Assembly: GCA_023101725.1 (NCBI GenBank)
Contig: JALJCO010010453.1
Location: 124,001 to 188,000, forward strand
Origin: Atherinomorus stipes
Taxonomy: Eukaryota > Chordata > Actinopteri > Atheriniformes > Atherinidae
Direction: 5' to 3'
DNA: 64,000 nucleotides
In this document: in pieces, positions 51,345 to 63,420 of the stretch
Layout of the letters: each line of letters starts with the position of its first letter
How positions within the stretch are numbered: the stretch's first letter is position 1
Notes under the pieces: generated by a model
What the model saw: only the letters and a program-made list of their open reading frames with translations
Told to the model about the DNA's origin: nothing
Database searches by the model: none
Position numbers and translations under genes: made by a program

Positions 51345-54300
51345 ATGGCAGCGATCAGGGCTCTCAGGAAACTGTGTCAACACTCCCAGCATCAAGTCTG
51401 TAAACTGCACACGTCCGCCTCGAGGTGAGTCGTTCATAAATGTGCCGCAGTCCGACTGAATGAAGTTAGTCATTTTCGACATGTAAAGCAAATGATTGCT
51501 CAAATGAAAGCATGACTTGGCTTATTTACCCCTAAACATCCGCGTGTGTTGGTTTTCAGCAATACTATAAGCAATTTAGTGCGCAAAAGTCAGGTATCTT
51601 TTATGTTTATTGGTTTGTTAGATCTTATCGTACTGAACTGCACGGTCGATCGTAGTGTGGTGCGCACCCTAGCGTTATGCCGGTAAGATTGCAGTGGACA
51701 CTGGCTGATGAAATCAGCGACACTGTTTGCATCCTGGGGTTGTGGAGATTGGTTTCTGCGGAAGATTGAGGCATTGCTTTGTACGTAAAGCGAGACAGAG
51801 TGACAGAGTACTGCTCATGTGCATGAATAGTTTGGCCTCGGACTATATTCAAATGGGAAAGAGGGAGAGAAAAAAAATCAGTGTCATGCAGCAGACAAGC
51901 TGTCATATAGATGGCAAATTCGCATCCCGTGCAGGTATTTAGAGGAAAGTTGCTGAATTCAGCCTGACCCAAGATGACTGATACCTGTAACGATCTTATG
52001 TTGCACACACGCCTGAAGAAATCAAACCTCGTGCTTGCTGCACATGATAATGCAGATCATGTGCAGGAACCAGGCACAAGATGGATAATTTCAAACCAAT
52101 GGTGGGTTCTCCACATGTTCACAACTTTGTTTAATTAGATCAGGAAGGATCACATTACTCAAGACATCAAAGAATAGATAAATGAATAAAATTAATGAAT
52201 GAATTTAAAAAAAAAAAAGTTTATTTACATATAACTGAACTGCCACTAAAATAAACTGAATGGAGAAATGTAAATAATAGAATGAAATTTAAAAAACAAA
52301 CAAAATATTGTCTGGATGGTCTCTCTTTAACTATCTGTCTGGTGATGCATCTGAAAGGCGATGATTTTTTTTTTTTTCCAAAATGAAGAACTTTATATTT
52401 ACATTTGTGTGAGATTATAAGAATAGTTTGTTGCCCTGCATTCTCAACACATTCCTCTGAGACGTGATACACTGGCCTCATGGTCTCCCCTGACTGGGAT
52501 CAAACACGATACTATTCTGTGAGGTTTAATTAGTTTTGGCAGAATAACAGTGATGGTTATGTCACTGATAATGGCTCATTACTCTTCAGTTATTGGCCAT
52601 TGCTTTATGTTGTTATATAACATAGAACTTTTTGAAATTGGGACAACGGGGTTGGACACCATTGCATACCGTCTAATACTACAGTGCTGCCCTGATTCAA
52701 AAAGTATATGGCTGAGGCAGGTGAAGACATGCAGTGACTAATTTTAGAGGGTAAAACTGGTTCATCTCAAAGCTGCATAGCATAGAAGTCATAAAAGGTG
52801 TCTGGTGGCAAGTCTTGTCAAAACCAGATCACGCACAGTACAGTAGATAAGTGTAATGTAGACTGTTTACAAACAAACTAGGTTAGGTTTAGAGTTTTAA
52901 GAATGTTTTCAAATGTTCAATTTTCCCTCCACACCCCCCATGCGAGTATCATAAGAATCAGCTTGTTTATCCCTCATTGTCTCACCAACTCTCAGGCAGG
53001 AGGCGGTGGTCATCTCAGGGAGAAAACTGGCACGTCAGATTCGGGATGAGGCCCGGGCTGACGTGGAGGAATGGGTTTTAGCCGGCAACAGGAGGCCCCA
53101 CTTGAGTGTAATTCTTGTTGGGGACAACCCAGCCAGTCACTCCTATGTTCTCAACAAGACCCGGGCTGCAGCCGATGTTGGTAAGTAGTGGTGGTGGTAA
53201 GCGAGGGGTTCCTCAAACAATTTCTAACAACCACTCTGCAGGTTAATCACAAAAAGGCAATAATTCCATCTTTAACTATTTGATTGTGTGTTAAGTTGTT
53301 TTCCTACTTCATCTCCCTCAGGAATCTCAAGTGAGACAATTCTCAAACACTCAGACATCAGTGAGGAGGAGTTACTGGAACTGATCTACAAACTCAACAC
53401 AGACCACAGTGTTGATGGGCTGCTGGTCCAACTGCCTCTACCAGGTACGTAGAGACTAGAAATGTGAGTGGAGTTAAAGAGGAGCCCAAAGGTCTGCACT
53501 GGGAGAGGTTGTTTTGCGTCATTATGTTTCTGTGCTATTGGCAACAATAAGAATTGCTGAAACTGATTTAACACAAAACTGTGTGGATTTGTTTTTCTGA
53601 TTTCGGATGAGTTTTTAACTGAAATGTTCAGATCTAGTTGCCCTGACTGTAGCTTGTCTTTATTTTTTTCACAGATCACATTGATGAGCGTATAATCTGC
53701 AACGCTGTTGCCCCTAACAAGGATGTTGACGGCTTTCACGTAGTTAATGTAGGCCGTATGTGCCTGGACCAGTCCACCATGCTACCTGCCACTCCCTGGG
53801 GAGTCTGGGAAATTATTAAACGCACAGGTAGCCTTCTGTTTGTATATCATTGCAGGATTAAAAGGCTGCACAGCAAACCAATGTGAACATACACATCTTT
53901 GATCTTGCAGGAATTCCTACTTTTGGGAAGAATGTTTTGGTTGCTGGACGCTCCAAGAACGTGGGCATGCCCATTGCCATGTTACTGCATACAGATGGTC
54001 GTCATGAGAGGCCTGGAGGTTGGTTCTGGAGAATATGTGCATGCGTTGGTGGCATAACTGGGGTGGCAGTGACTCAGGCAGTAGAGCAGGTCATATGACC
54101 TGAAAGTTGATGGTTCCAATCCCGTTCCCCCAGTCAATCTGTTGTTGTGTACTTTGGTGAGACACTTCACCCTCATTGCCTCTAGAATCAGCCTCACCGG
54201 TGTATGAATTGTTGGTAATGGCTGCCACATTTCCATCATTCTGCCCCAGGGTAACTGTGGCTACACATGTAGTTTACCATCACCAAGTTTGAATGAGGAG

Positions 54301-55020
54301 TGAATGAATAATGGATTTATTGTGAAGCACTTTGGGTGGCTTTGAAAGCGCTATACACATCTGATCCACTATTATGATGTAATATGCATTACACAAGAGT
54401 TAATTATGCACACTCTCTCTTCTGTTGTGCTGCAGGTGATGCTACTGTTACAATTTCTCACCGTTACACTCCAAAGGATCAACTTTGCCAGCACACTAAA
54501 ATTGCTGACATCATTGTGGCTGCTGCAGGTTGGTGTTACTGTTTTTCCCCCTTTGTCTAACCTTGACTGAAATGTTTAAATATACTTTTTTTTTTCTTGA
54601 ATGAATGCATTTCTAATGGTATTGTTTCCATCACTGGACTCAGGGATTCCCAACCTGATCACAGCCGACATGATCAAGGAGGGAGCTGCTGTGATTGATG
54701 TTGGAATAAACAGAGTGCAGGACCCTGTGACTGGGAAAAGCAAACTAGTTGGAGATGTGGATTTTGAAGGTGCAGTAGGGCTGTAACATGAACTTCTGCA
54801 GGCATTTCTACTCCATTTGTTCTGTTTGTCTCTTACACTCTTACTTTTTTTTTTACATATACCATATTCAGGCGTGAAGCAGAAAGCTGGTTTCATTACC
54901 CCTGTTCCTGGAGGTGTTGGACCCATGACTGTGGCGATGCTCATGAAGAACACCATCAAAGCTGCCAAGAGTGTCTTACAGTTTCCCCCAGAGAGGATCC
55001 GCATGGCTGCTGCATCCTAA
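51345..55020 (+). CDS. mthfd2: Mitochondrial NAD-dependent methylenetetrahydrofolate dehydrogenase/cyclohydrolase
   Basis: Eight exons: 51345-51424, 52996-53180, 53322-53444, 53675-53827, 53911-54018, 54436-54528, 54644-54769 and 54872-55020. Phases agree throughout, giving 1017 nt and 338 aa. Residues 1-27 (Arg/Lys/His/Ser, no acidic residue) look like a mitochondrial presequence. The catalytic motif YVLNKTRA has Y77 and K81. [11 protein letters not shown], the Rossmann segment GRSKNVGMP (193-201) and [13 protein letters not shown] near the C-terminus are all intact. Family knowledge: the enzyme oxidises 5,10-methylene-THF and hydrolyses the product to 10-formyl-THF in the mitochondrial matrix, feeding one-carbon units to purine synthesis. 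Linkage to MOB1A supports MTHFD2 rather than MTHFD2L. The C-terminus is about 12 residues shorter than the human protein. Intron 5 carries a SINE-like repeat. Confidence 0.97.
54055..54390 (+). repeat. SINE-like repeat in MTHFD2 intron 5
   Basis: It has a tRNA-like head (GGCAGTAGAGCAGGTCATATGACC, then GTTGATGGTTCCAATCCC) and an L2-type tail (TGTGAAGCACTTTGGGTGG...GAAAGCGCTATACACAT). It fills most of the 417-bp intron. Confidence 0.65.
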
Positions 55021-55333
55021 TGGGCCAGAGCAGATGCCAGCAACAGTGACACATTCCACTCTTTCTACAACCCCCACCCCCCTAATTTTTAACCTGGAGA
55101 AACCTGACGAGCTTGCGGAGACTGGAAAGATGATAGCTTTGAGGCTCTCTTTCTGCTGGCATGTTTCCAAGCATCAAGTCCAGCCATGTTAGGCCTGTTA
55201 CATTTACTCGTGCAGCTGAGGTCTCATGTAACAGTATTTATAATTTGCAGTGTACTTCTGTGAGAATTTGGGTTTTTAAAAGAAACTTGAGAGATTGTTT
55301 CTATTTATTGCTACAGAGATGCAATATTTTAAA

Positions 55334-55339
55334 AATAAA
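55334..55339 (+). terminator. MTHFD2 polyadenylation signal (proximal)
   Basis: AATAAA lies 314 bp after the stop codon. A second AATAAA lies at 55537-55542. Either could end the transcript; the 3' UTR is therefore about 0.33 to 0.55 kb. Confidence 0.5.
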
Positions 55340-55542
55340 TGGAAACTTATGACAGTGTTTAACTTTAAGCAGGTAAGCAGTTACAGTAGCGTGACTGAAA
55401 CCTGAAAACAAAATATATATATATCCTGTTTAGTTTAGCCTTGTGTACTGAGTGATAAGGGCTAACATCAGGAGCAAGGTTGTTGTATCAATATACAAGC
55501 TTTAAAGATTCACAAATGCCTTTGTAAAAACTTTGAAATAAA

Positions 55543-55981
55543 TAATACATTTTGTCTTATCACATTGAAGCTTTCTGTGCTCATAATTTGGATCCAGTCA
55601 TGATACAGCTGAATGATTTTGACCCAATCATCTCACCACTCCTTGAACTGTGTTGGCATGAGATTCTTTCCCTCACACAAAGGTCCAGTAAGACCGAGTG
55701 GCCTTGATTTCTTTTTTTGTTTCTTACATTTATTCAAGGAACTTTATTTCCATAGGTTATCAGTACACATTTACACATGAGAGCATGAAACTTGGTACCT
55801 GAGGTCCTGGATTTAGTCCAATAAGTAAAAGACAAACTGTATGAGATATAGTATTCCAAAAAGACATGGATAAAATAGAGATAAATAGAATAAAGAGTAT
55901 GACAACAAATAAAGAAGAGAGGAAGTTTGATAGCCCACGACTGCACATATTTAAGTGTTCATCGTGCATGGATGAAGAGTG
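55543..55981. other. Intergenic sequence left of the nested transposon stack
   Basis: AT-rich DNA between the distal MTHFD2 signal and the Tc1-like element. No gene or repeat was recognised. Confidence 0.4.
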
Positions 55982-57889
55982 CAGGTACTACCCAAAAAAT
56001 TAGAATATCCTGAAAAACTTCATCTATTTCTGTAATTCAACTTAAAAGGTGCAATTTACATATTGTTTAGACAAATAATATGTGAGTCAATATATTTAAA
56101 GGTTTGTTTGTTTGGATGTTGCTGATTAGGACTTGCAGCTTTAGAAAACCTCAAATTCAAAAACTCAAAAATTAAAATACCATGAAAAGCTCCAATATTG
56201 TAGGTTCAGTGTCACATTCTAATCAGGTAAGTAATCCAAAACACCTCCATAAGTGCCCCAAGCCTTTAAAAAAGTCCCTGTCTTGGTTTAGAAGAATTCA
56301 CAATCATGGGAAGACTGCTGATCTGACAGTTGTGCAGAAAACCATCATCGACTCCCTGCACAAGGTGGGAAAGACACAAAAAGTGATTGCAAAAAAAACC
56401 CTGGTTGTTCTCTGAGTGCTGTCTCAAAGCACATTAATGGACAGTTAAGTGGAAGGAAGAAGTGTGGAAGAAAACGGTGTCAGAGCCAAAGGGCTGACAG
56501 CAGCCTGGAGAAGATGGTCAGGAAAGGGCCATTCAAAAGTGAGGAGGACTTCATCAGGAATGGACCTGTGAGCTTCATTAAGTCCAGCATAAATGCAGCC
56601 GTCTACCAGGAAATTTTGGAGCACTTTATGCTTGCTTCAGCAGACCAGCTGTATGGGGATGCAGACTTCATCTTCCAGCAAGACTTGGCACCTGCCCACA
56701 TTGCCAAAAGTACAAAATCTTGGTTCAACAACCATGGGATTACCTTGCTTGATTGGCCCGCAAACTCACCTGACCTGAACCCCTCTGAAAACATGTGGGG
56801 CATTGTCAAGAGAAAGCTCAAAGGGAAGAGACCAAACAATAAAGAAGAGCTCAAGGCTGTGATTGAAGCATGTTTTTTCTTCCATAACACCTGAGATATG
56901 CCAGAAGCTGGTTGCATCCATGCCACACCATTTGCTCACAGATTACCAACACGCTTATAGAAAAGGCCACTCCACTGCTACAACTCTTGTTCATATAACT
57001 TATGACTGGTTCAGAGAAATAGAAGATGGGAAAATAATTTGGGCTATTATGTTAGATTTTTCTGCTGCATTTGATATTATTAATCATAATTTATTACTGG
57101 AAAAACGAGCATGTTATGGATTTTAACCTTCTGCCCTTTCCTGGTTTAAAATTTATCTGACCAATAGATCACAAATGGGTTTTTTTAATGGACATTATTC
57201 GGATGTCAGAATGGTTACGTGGGGTGCCGCAGGGAAGTTGCCTCGGTCCATTATTGTATAGTATTTTTACGAACGATTTGCCGCTGATATTAAAAACAGC
57301 AAAAATCATGATGTATGCAGATGATTCAACTATATATTCATCGGCATTCACTATGGATGACTTTAGCAGGACTATTAAAGGAGAATTATGATCTGTAACA
57401 CAATGGGTCGAACAAAGTCAACTGGTTTTAAATACCACAAAAACAACTAGTATGGTGCTCGGTTCAAACTATTCAATCAGTAAAAATCCTACAATGAAGT
57501 TAAAAATAAATTATATATTAATTAATCAAGTACATGAAGTTAAGCTCTTAGGTGTGATTATAGACAATAGATTGGTTAAATGTCAAAGATAGGCTTCGAT
57601 ACTCATTACTTTTATTTGCTAGAAAAAAAGTCATCAGTCATCATTTATAAGAACTTAGAATTTAGTTCAAGTAAACACTCCCATCTTACAAGACATGCTA
57701 GTACTGGAAATTTCACCTTGCCAGTTGTAAAAACTAAAGCCATTAAACAAATGTTTTTTTGTTTTTTTTTACAGAGGAATGTATCACTGGAATTTATTAC
57801 CCAAATATATTTCACAAACAAAACATATAGTTTTGTTTAAGGCATTACTGAAACAGCATATTATGAGTCAAGTATGAAATTATCATTTT

Positions 57890-58115
57890 GTATGTGTGTA
57901 CAGTATATATGTATGTATATGGATATGTATGTGTATATAAGTGTATGTGTGTTTGCATATAAGCATGTATGTGTTTAAATGTATGTATGTGGGTGCATAT
58001 ACAGTATGTATGTATATATGTATATGCTGTATATGGGAACTTAAAATTTGTGGAAAGATATGTATGTGTATATTTGTGTATATATAAGTGGATGTATAAT
58101 GGAAATTGTGTATTA
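57890..58115 (+). repeat. TATG/TG-rich microsatellite
   Basis: Degenerate TATG, TGTA and TATA repeats within the LINE body. Expansion has probably happened after insertion. Confidence 0.7.
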
Positions 58116-58139
58116 TGAACAGGATTGTTAATTTATATT

Positions 58140-58823
58140 TGTTATGTCCCAGCTCTGCTAGGGGTTAGGGACGCAAACAAAAGACTGATTTCAAGATGTT
58201 TAAAGGTGGAGTGAAATGTTTTATTTTTCAGGGGTGAATTAAAGCATTAACAAAAACCTGGAAAAACTGTACCTGAAAAGGAGATGGAGTTAGCGATGCT
58301 GCTCAAAGGAACAAATAAAAAGACAGACAAAGCCTAACACTGAAAGGGAAACCAAATGGGGAAAAAACACAAACCTAGGCTAGGAACCAAAAAGGGAACG
58401 AGCAGCACCATAAACTAAGACCTATAACCAAAACCAAACTACAACAAAAGACCTAGCTATCCCAACTCCAAACTATCAGCAAAAATGACAAAGAAAAGGG
58501 AATCTAGCAACTAAACCATTAACCAAACGAAAACACCTGGAAATCAAAACCTAAAGACAAAGTTACTCAAACTAAAGACACCTAAAACATAAACTAAGGA
58601 CAACTGTTGCCAGGCCAAGCAGTTGCCAATGAATGAAGGTGTGCTGGGTTCTTTTGTAGCCAGCTGCTCCAGGTGAGACTGATCAGCAATCAGAGGGTGA
58701 GGGAGGAGATGGTGGTGGAGATGATGGTGGTGGGGAGCCAGGCCAAGGAGAACAGAGGGATCAAGCAGGAGGATTTGCATGTAGAATGAAAGACAAAGGG
58801 TTAGTAACCAGGTGGCCATAACA
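58140..58823. mobile_element. Possible non-autonomous DNA element inside the LINE
   Basis: The segment starts TGTTATGTCCC and ends GGCCATAACA, giving a 7-bp inverted end (TGTTATG/CATAACA). It separates LINE body from LINE 3' UTR, and its composition (CCTTTG-, CTGATTGCTGATCAG-type sequence on the minus strand) differs from the LINE. Class is not known. An AT-rich target makes the duplication ambiguous. Confidence 0.45.
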
Positions 58824-59481
58824 ATATATGACAGAAGTGAGATTTATTGATCTCAAGGTCAGAATTTAGAAAATTTTATGGACTAGTGTGGCATGCTGTA
58901 TTTTTAGTTTATATCTTTTATTGTTTGTTTGTTTTTATTTTATGTTCTATTTTATGCATATTTCTGATTTCTGAAGTGTAATTTTCTTTTATGTTTTGTA
59001 TGAATCTTTGTATGGACCCCAGGAAGAATAGCAACAGCATCTTGCTGTGGCTAATGGGGATCCACAATAAATACTAAATACTAAAAAAAAAAAAAAACAA
59101 CCTGTGGGGTTAAGGCAGTCATTCAAGCAAAGGGGGCCCCAACCAAGTACTAAGTACAGATGCAAAATTTCACTCTAGGAGGCCCGACTTTTTTGTATTT
59201 AAAGTCCTTTTGAAATTGATTTCATGTTCATGCAATATTCTAATTTTTGGAGTTTTAAAATTTGAGGTTTTCTTAAGCTGCAAGTCCTAATCAGCAACAT
59301 TAAAACAAAGAAAAGCTTGAAATATATTGATTTGCATATTATTTGTCTATACAATATGTAAATTGCACCTTTTAAGTTGAATTATAGAAATACATAAACT
59401 TTTTCACACTATTCAATTTTTTGGGGTAGTACCTATATGTGATGCATAACACCAATATGATAAATGGGTAACTCCTTCAAA

Positions 59482-59665
59482 CAGGAATGGGCAACTCTGG
59501 TTCTTGAGGGCCACTGTCCAGCACACCTGATTCAAATTAAATGGATATGTTAACTAATCAATTTCTGCACAGTGACCCCATAATTTGAGTCAGGTGTGTT
59601 GAAACAGAGAAACATCTAAAAACAGGGGGACAGTGATCCTCGAGTACAGTTGTTGGCCACCCTTG
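59482..59665. mobile_element. hAT-type MITE
   Basis: Inverted ends: CAGGAATGGGCAACTCTGGTTCTTGAGGGCC on the left and, reversed, CAAGGGTGGCCAACAACTGTACTCGAGG on the right. This is a familiar fish hAT family. The flanking 8-mers CCTTCAAA and CCTTAGAT share only their first four bases, so any duplication has decayed. Confidence 0.65.
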
Positions 59666-59854
59666 CCTTAGATAGTTCTTGTGAGTTTTCTGAATATTTA
59701 AGACTGTAAAGTCAGATCTATATACATTTATAGGGATGATCTATGCGGGTAACCAGTTTGTGTGTGGGTGTTTTCATTGAGTGCTATTTAACAGTTTGTC
59801 TCTTTGGAGGGCCATTTGTTTCACATGTTTATTTTAGAAAGAAAATTAAATGGG

Positions 59855-59855
<1 letters not shown>

Positions 59856-59887
<32 letters not shown>
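59856..59887 (+). repeat. Poly-T tract (32 bp)
   Basis: An uninterrupted T-run upstream of ARL6IP4, probably the poly-A tail of an old retroposon on the minus strand. No body was found. Confidence 0.85.
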
Positions 59888-59889
<2 letters not shown>

Positions 59890-60222
59890 CTGTATGGCAA
59901 GGTCATTTTCAAAGACAAATAAATTGACAGTGGATTTAGTGAATGGCTGAATAAAGTAGAGCATGACAGAAATACTATCTATTTATTATTTCATAATTAT
60001 ATGTGACCATACACTTCCAATATCATTACACTACAATGGTATTATTATTTATTGTGTTCTTAATCAATGTTGTAAACAACGTTGAGGTTAGATTACTCAA
60101 ATTCTTGGGAACCAGGAACCAGTCATTACACAGCGCTGACGGAAGCAAATCAAGGACGAACACACTTCCGTAAACGAAGAGAGACGGTTTGATCACTGGA
60201 TCTGTAGATACGTTGCTCAGGA

Positions 60223-62360
60223 ATGGACCGCAGCAGATCTCCCGACAGAACTGGCAGAGAGAAAAACACGAGAAAAAGAAGAAAAGGAGACGTTCCTTCT
60301 CTTCCTCTTCTTCTTCTTCCTCTTCATCGAGCTCCTCTTCAAGCAGCAGGAGCCGAAGTAAATCGTCTAAGAAAACGTCTCACAAGAAGCGAGGTTGGGA
60401 CTGTTTTATTTCTATCTTTCATGGCAGACTTATCATCAAAGCGTGTTGAACACCTATTTCTCCCTCAGATGGGAAAACACAGAGAAAGAAGCGCAGAACG
60501 CGCTCCTCGTCTTCATCATCCACCTCTTCTTCATCGTCTAATTCATCTTCATCCTCCAGCGAGGAGAAGACAAAAAAAAAAGAAAAGCAAAGATAAGAAA
60601 AAGAAGTTGAAGAAACAAAAAGCGAAGCTGAAAAAGCAGAGAAAAAGGGAGAAAAGGAAGCTGAAGAAGAAGCTTAGGAAAGAAAAGAAGAAAGAGGAGA
60701 AGGAGGCGCACCAGACTCCTGCAGAAAAACCTCCATCCTACCTGGAGGTGTGGCAGAATGATGAGGGAGCAGTGGAGCTCGGGCCTGGTGAGACAACAGA
60801 AGATAAGATGGCAACTCTGATTTAAAATCCGATTTTAATAAACTTCACTTATTGTGTACTATTTAATAAAGTACTATTTGATTATTGATTTAGTTATACT
60901 ATTTTAAATGTGAAGGTTTGCTCATCACATCCCTGCATTGCTTATCGTCGTAGTGGTAGTAGTAGCAGTTGTAATATTGTAATGTTAGTTGGATCAAACA
61001 CATGATTGTAATTTGTGGATTGTGCTTTCACTTCAAGGTCATTACAGTCTTTTGGTAAACCAGAAGAAAAAAAATCATTGGTTGCAACCCGGATTTTCCG
61101 CGTAACCAAAGGAAAATCATTCTCATGGTTCTAGTTGGAATGGACGAGTTGGATGATGGCACCCTGGCAGCATCTAACTTTTAGTGAACCTTTTCTCATT
61201 CATTTCAAATAGGATAATTTAATATGATTATTGTGACCAAAATGATCACGGTTATCATTTTTATCGTGGTATTATAGAAATACCTCCCAGCATCTTTAAA
61301 AATATCTAAAATGGGTCAAAATGTCTACTTTGTCCTTTTTAAAGGGGGAAAAATCTCAAGAGAACTGTCCATGTGGACGCCTTTGTTGCCTCTGCCATGT
61401 TTTCATAAATCAAACATTGCAAACTTCGACTGCTGCTGCTTTTCCAGCCAATGAGCAGCATCACTGGGAGTTTTTCAAAGTGCAGTAATCAGTCACGGTT
61501 TTAACGATAATTAAAAATTGAAACTGTATTACTAATCGTTAGGAATTTTATCATGGGTAAAGCATTTTACCGGTAATTGTTACATCCCTAATTTAAATAT
61601 TGGGTTGCTGAGTTCCCGAACATGGCCACATTCAGAGAGATTGTGGACCATCTGTCTTAACATGAATTCTAGTACATTTTTTCAGCATAGTCTAGGAAAT
61701 ATTCTTGAAAATGCCTATCAAACCACTAAATATTCTATATTGCTATAATGCAGTAATGCACATATAATTGACACAATGGCCTCAATGTAAGGACTTCGGT
61801 GCAAGCAGATTTGCAAAGAAAGAAAGAAAAAAAAACAGTTATGTCCTAAAATATTAACACCTAAAACTTTCAGTTTTCTTCAGCACTGCTGTTGCTCAGT
61901 AACTGTATTCACATTCATTCCTGATAAATTATGGTCTGCTTTCCTCCCCAGTCATGACAGATGAGCAGAAAGCCCGGCTCGCCACCAAAAGACCTCTCAC
62001 CAAAGAGGAATATGAGGCCAGGCAGAGTGTGATCCGCAGGGTAGTGGACCCTGAAACTGGACGGACCAGGTATGACTGAGGACTAACTGCAGCTTTTTTG
62101 CTATGAGAGGTAGCATGTATATCCAGATTTGCATTCTTCTTTTCTTTCATCTAGATTGGTGAGAGGAGAGGGAGAGATAATAGAGGAGATAGTCAGCCGA
62201 GAAAAACACAAAGACATCAATAAGGTAAGCTCCTATCTATTACTTTGTATGATGAACATATTGCTGCCATGAAGTTAATGGTAAATATTTATGTATCCCA
62301 TAGCAATCCACAAGGGGAGATGGGGATGCCTTCCAGCGAAAACTGGGAATCAACAGGTAG
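60223..62360 (+). CDS. arl6ip4: ARL6-interacting protein 4 (SRp25-like), with compensating frame breaks
   Basis: Five exons: 60223-60393, 60469-60787, 61952-62069, 62155-62224 and 62304-62360. Splice sites and phases agree, giving 735 nt. The C-terminus is diagnostic: [40 protein letters not shown]. The only usable ATG (60223) starts [14 protein letters not shown], but the expected serine-rich/arginine block (RRRSFSSSS..., then [12 protein letters not shown] in exon 2) lies one frame away. The lysine-rich region after 60571 is back in the ATG frame. The frame shifts coincide with A-runs at 60262-60266 (one A short) and 60572-60581 (one A extra). Read straight through, the ATG frame is open for 244 codons but replaces the Ser-rich region with Leu/Pro/His-rich sequence. 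Intron 1 is 75 nt. Family knowledge: a nuclear-speckle/nucleolar protein implicated in splicing. Identity is firm; the exact protein is not. Confidence 0.85.
60788..61951 (+). other. ARL6IP4 intron 2 with repeat remnants
   Basis: The intron is 1164 bp. From about 61200 to 61592 it has AT-rich repeated TATCGTT/AACGATAAT-like motifs and ends TACCGGTAATTGTTACATCCCTAA, resembling the terminus of a fish DNA element. The left end is not resolved. No exon was found. Confidence 0.4.
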
Positions 62361-62677
62361 AAGAGTTTTGAAAAGCTCTACTAAACAGAAACAACCTTGA
62401 GGAGTCGTCTGCCCAGAACAAAACCCCTTGGAATATTGAACAAAATGTATTTTCGCTCTGCATTTTGTGTCAAAGATTTACTTGTGATTAAATTGTATCA
62501 TAGCAGATGTACAAAGAAAGACTCATGATTCATGTTGATTTGCCTCTTTACATTTAAGCTGGTTAGAAAGGACACGACACTTTTGGATCTGATAATGTTA
62601 TCAAGCAAGGAGCAAAAAGAGCCGCATCTCGACATGCTGTTCGAAATAGTTTTCCTTTAACATTTTTATGCTTATGT

Positions 62678-62683
62678 AATAAA
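62678..62683 (+). terminator. ARL6IP4 polyadenylation signal
   Basis: AATAAA lies 318 bp after the stop codon at 62358-62360, in AT-rich sequence. It is the first clear signal downstream. Confidence 0.5.
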
Positions 62684-62900
62684 AATAATACATTTTATTT
62701 TACATTTGAATTCAAATCTCAAAGTGCTACAGAATAAAAAGAGCTGAAGAGGAAATTAAAACAAGGTATTAAACAAAACAGTGTAAGAGACTATCATTAA
62801 AATCAGTGCATGAAAAGGCAAACATAGCCTATTATAAGATTTACTGTAAAAAAAAAAAAAAAGCAGCATATGTACCTATTTTAAAGCATTTCATGAAGTG

Positions 62901-63420
62901 CAGTCATCCTCAAAATTATTCATACCCTTCCATTAAAGAAAAGGCTAGATTCACAATAGTAATTCAAATAACAAGAAACTAATAATTATATTTTTGTACA
63001 TTTTTATTTAAGTAAAATAGAATATTGCCTTTGAATTTTGGTTGAAAATAATAATTAAAAATAAATGAATAAATAAACAAATGAAAATGTCCCAGACCAA
63101 TTAGAGCACCTTGCTCATGAGCAGTGGATCAAAATACTTGTTAACACGTGTAGAAGTCTGTTTGGATTTTACAGAAAACACCTGATTGCCTCAAAGTGTT
63201 GCTAAACAATATTTTAGATTCGGAGCCCCATTATGCTATTTTTAATGGTTTAATTTTTTGTGTGTTTGTTTTCAGTATTTCTGTTAAACCACCATTCAGA
63301 GTCAATGTCATGAATTTCATAGAATTTTTATTATTATTCTAGTCAATTTTAACTTATTTAACTGACAGCTGTTTTTTCCCATCTTTAATAGGAGGGTATG
63401 AATAATTTTGAGGATCACTG
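62901..63420. mobile_element. Tc1/mariner-type MITE
   Basis: Inverted ends CAGTCATCCTCAAAATTATTCATACCCT and, reversed, CAGTGATCCTCAAAATTATTCATACCCT, about 520 bp apart. The outer CAGT/ACTG is typical of Tc1-family ends. The TA duplication has decayed. No transposase was seen. Confidence 0.75.

Larger units (their letters stand above)
56930..59096 (+). mobile_element. L2/Maui-like LINE inserted in the Tc1 transposase
   Basis: It starts in the transposase just after SMPH and reads DYQHAYRKGHSTATTLVHIT, motif A (LDFSAAFDIINH), GVPQGSCLGPLLYSIFTNDL and MMYADDSTIYSS, in broken frames. A TATG/TG-rich microsatellite (57890-58115), an inserted element (58140-58823) and a 3' UTR ending GGACCCCAGGAAGAATAGC, AATGGGGATCCACAATAAATAC and poly-A (59084-59096) follow. 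It is 5' truncated. Confidence 0.8.
55982..59435 (+). mobile_element. Tc1-like transposon with long inverted repeats, interrupted by a LINE
   Basis: Inverted termini of about 200 bp: the left starts CAGGTACTACCCAAAAAATTAGAATATCC (55982) and the right ends GGGGTAGTACCT (59434). The transposase has an HTH part (56280-56415: GKTADLTVVQKTIIDSLHKV) with a frameshift near 56400, then from 56514 RKGPFKS joined directly to SFIKSSINAAVYQEILEHFM, so an internal segment including the first catalytic Asp is missing. The second Asp (QQDLAPAH) and SPDLNPSENMW remain. The last codons (AVIQAKGAPTKY stop, 59115-59153) lie beyond the LINE. Not functional. Confidence 0.85.

Noticed and set aside
56182..56926. 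A host gene for a DNA-binding enzyme
   Set aside because: It is the broken transposase of a Tc1-like element bounded by inverted repeats.
60189..60449. 86-codon Ser-rich frame as a separate gene
   Set aside because: It begins at TTG, has no ATG and is the true Ser-rich segment of ARL6IP4 read into intron 1.
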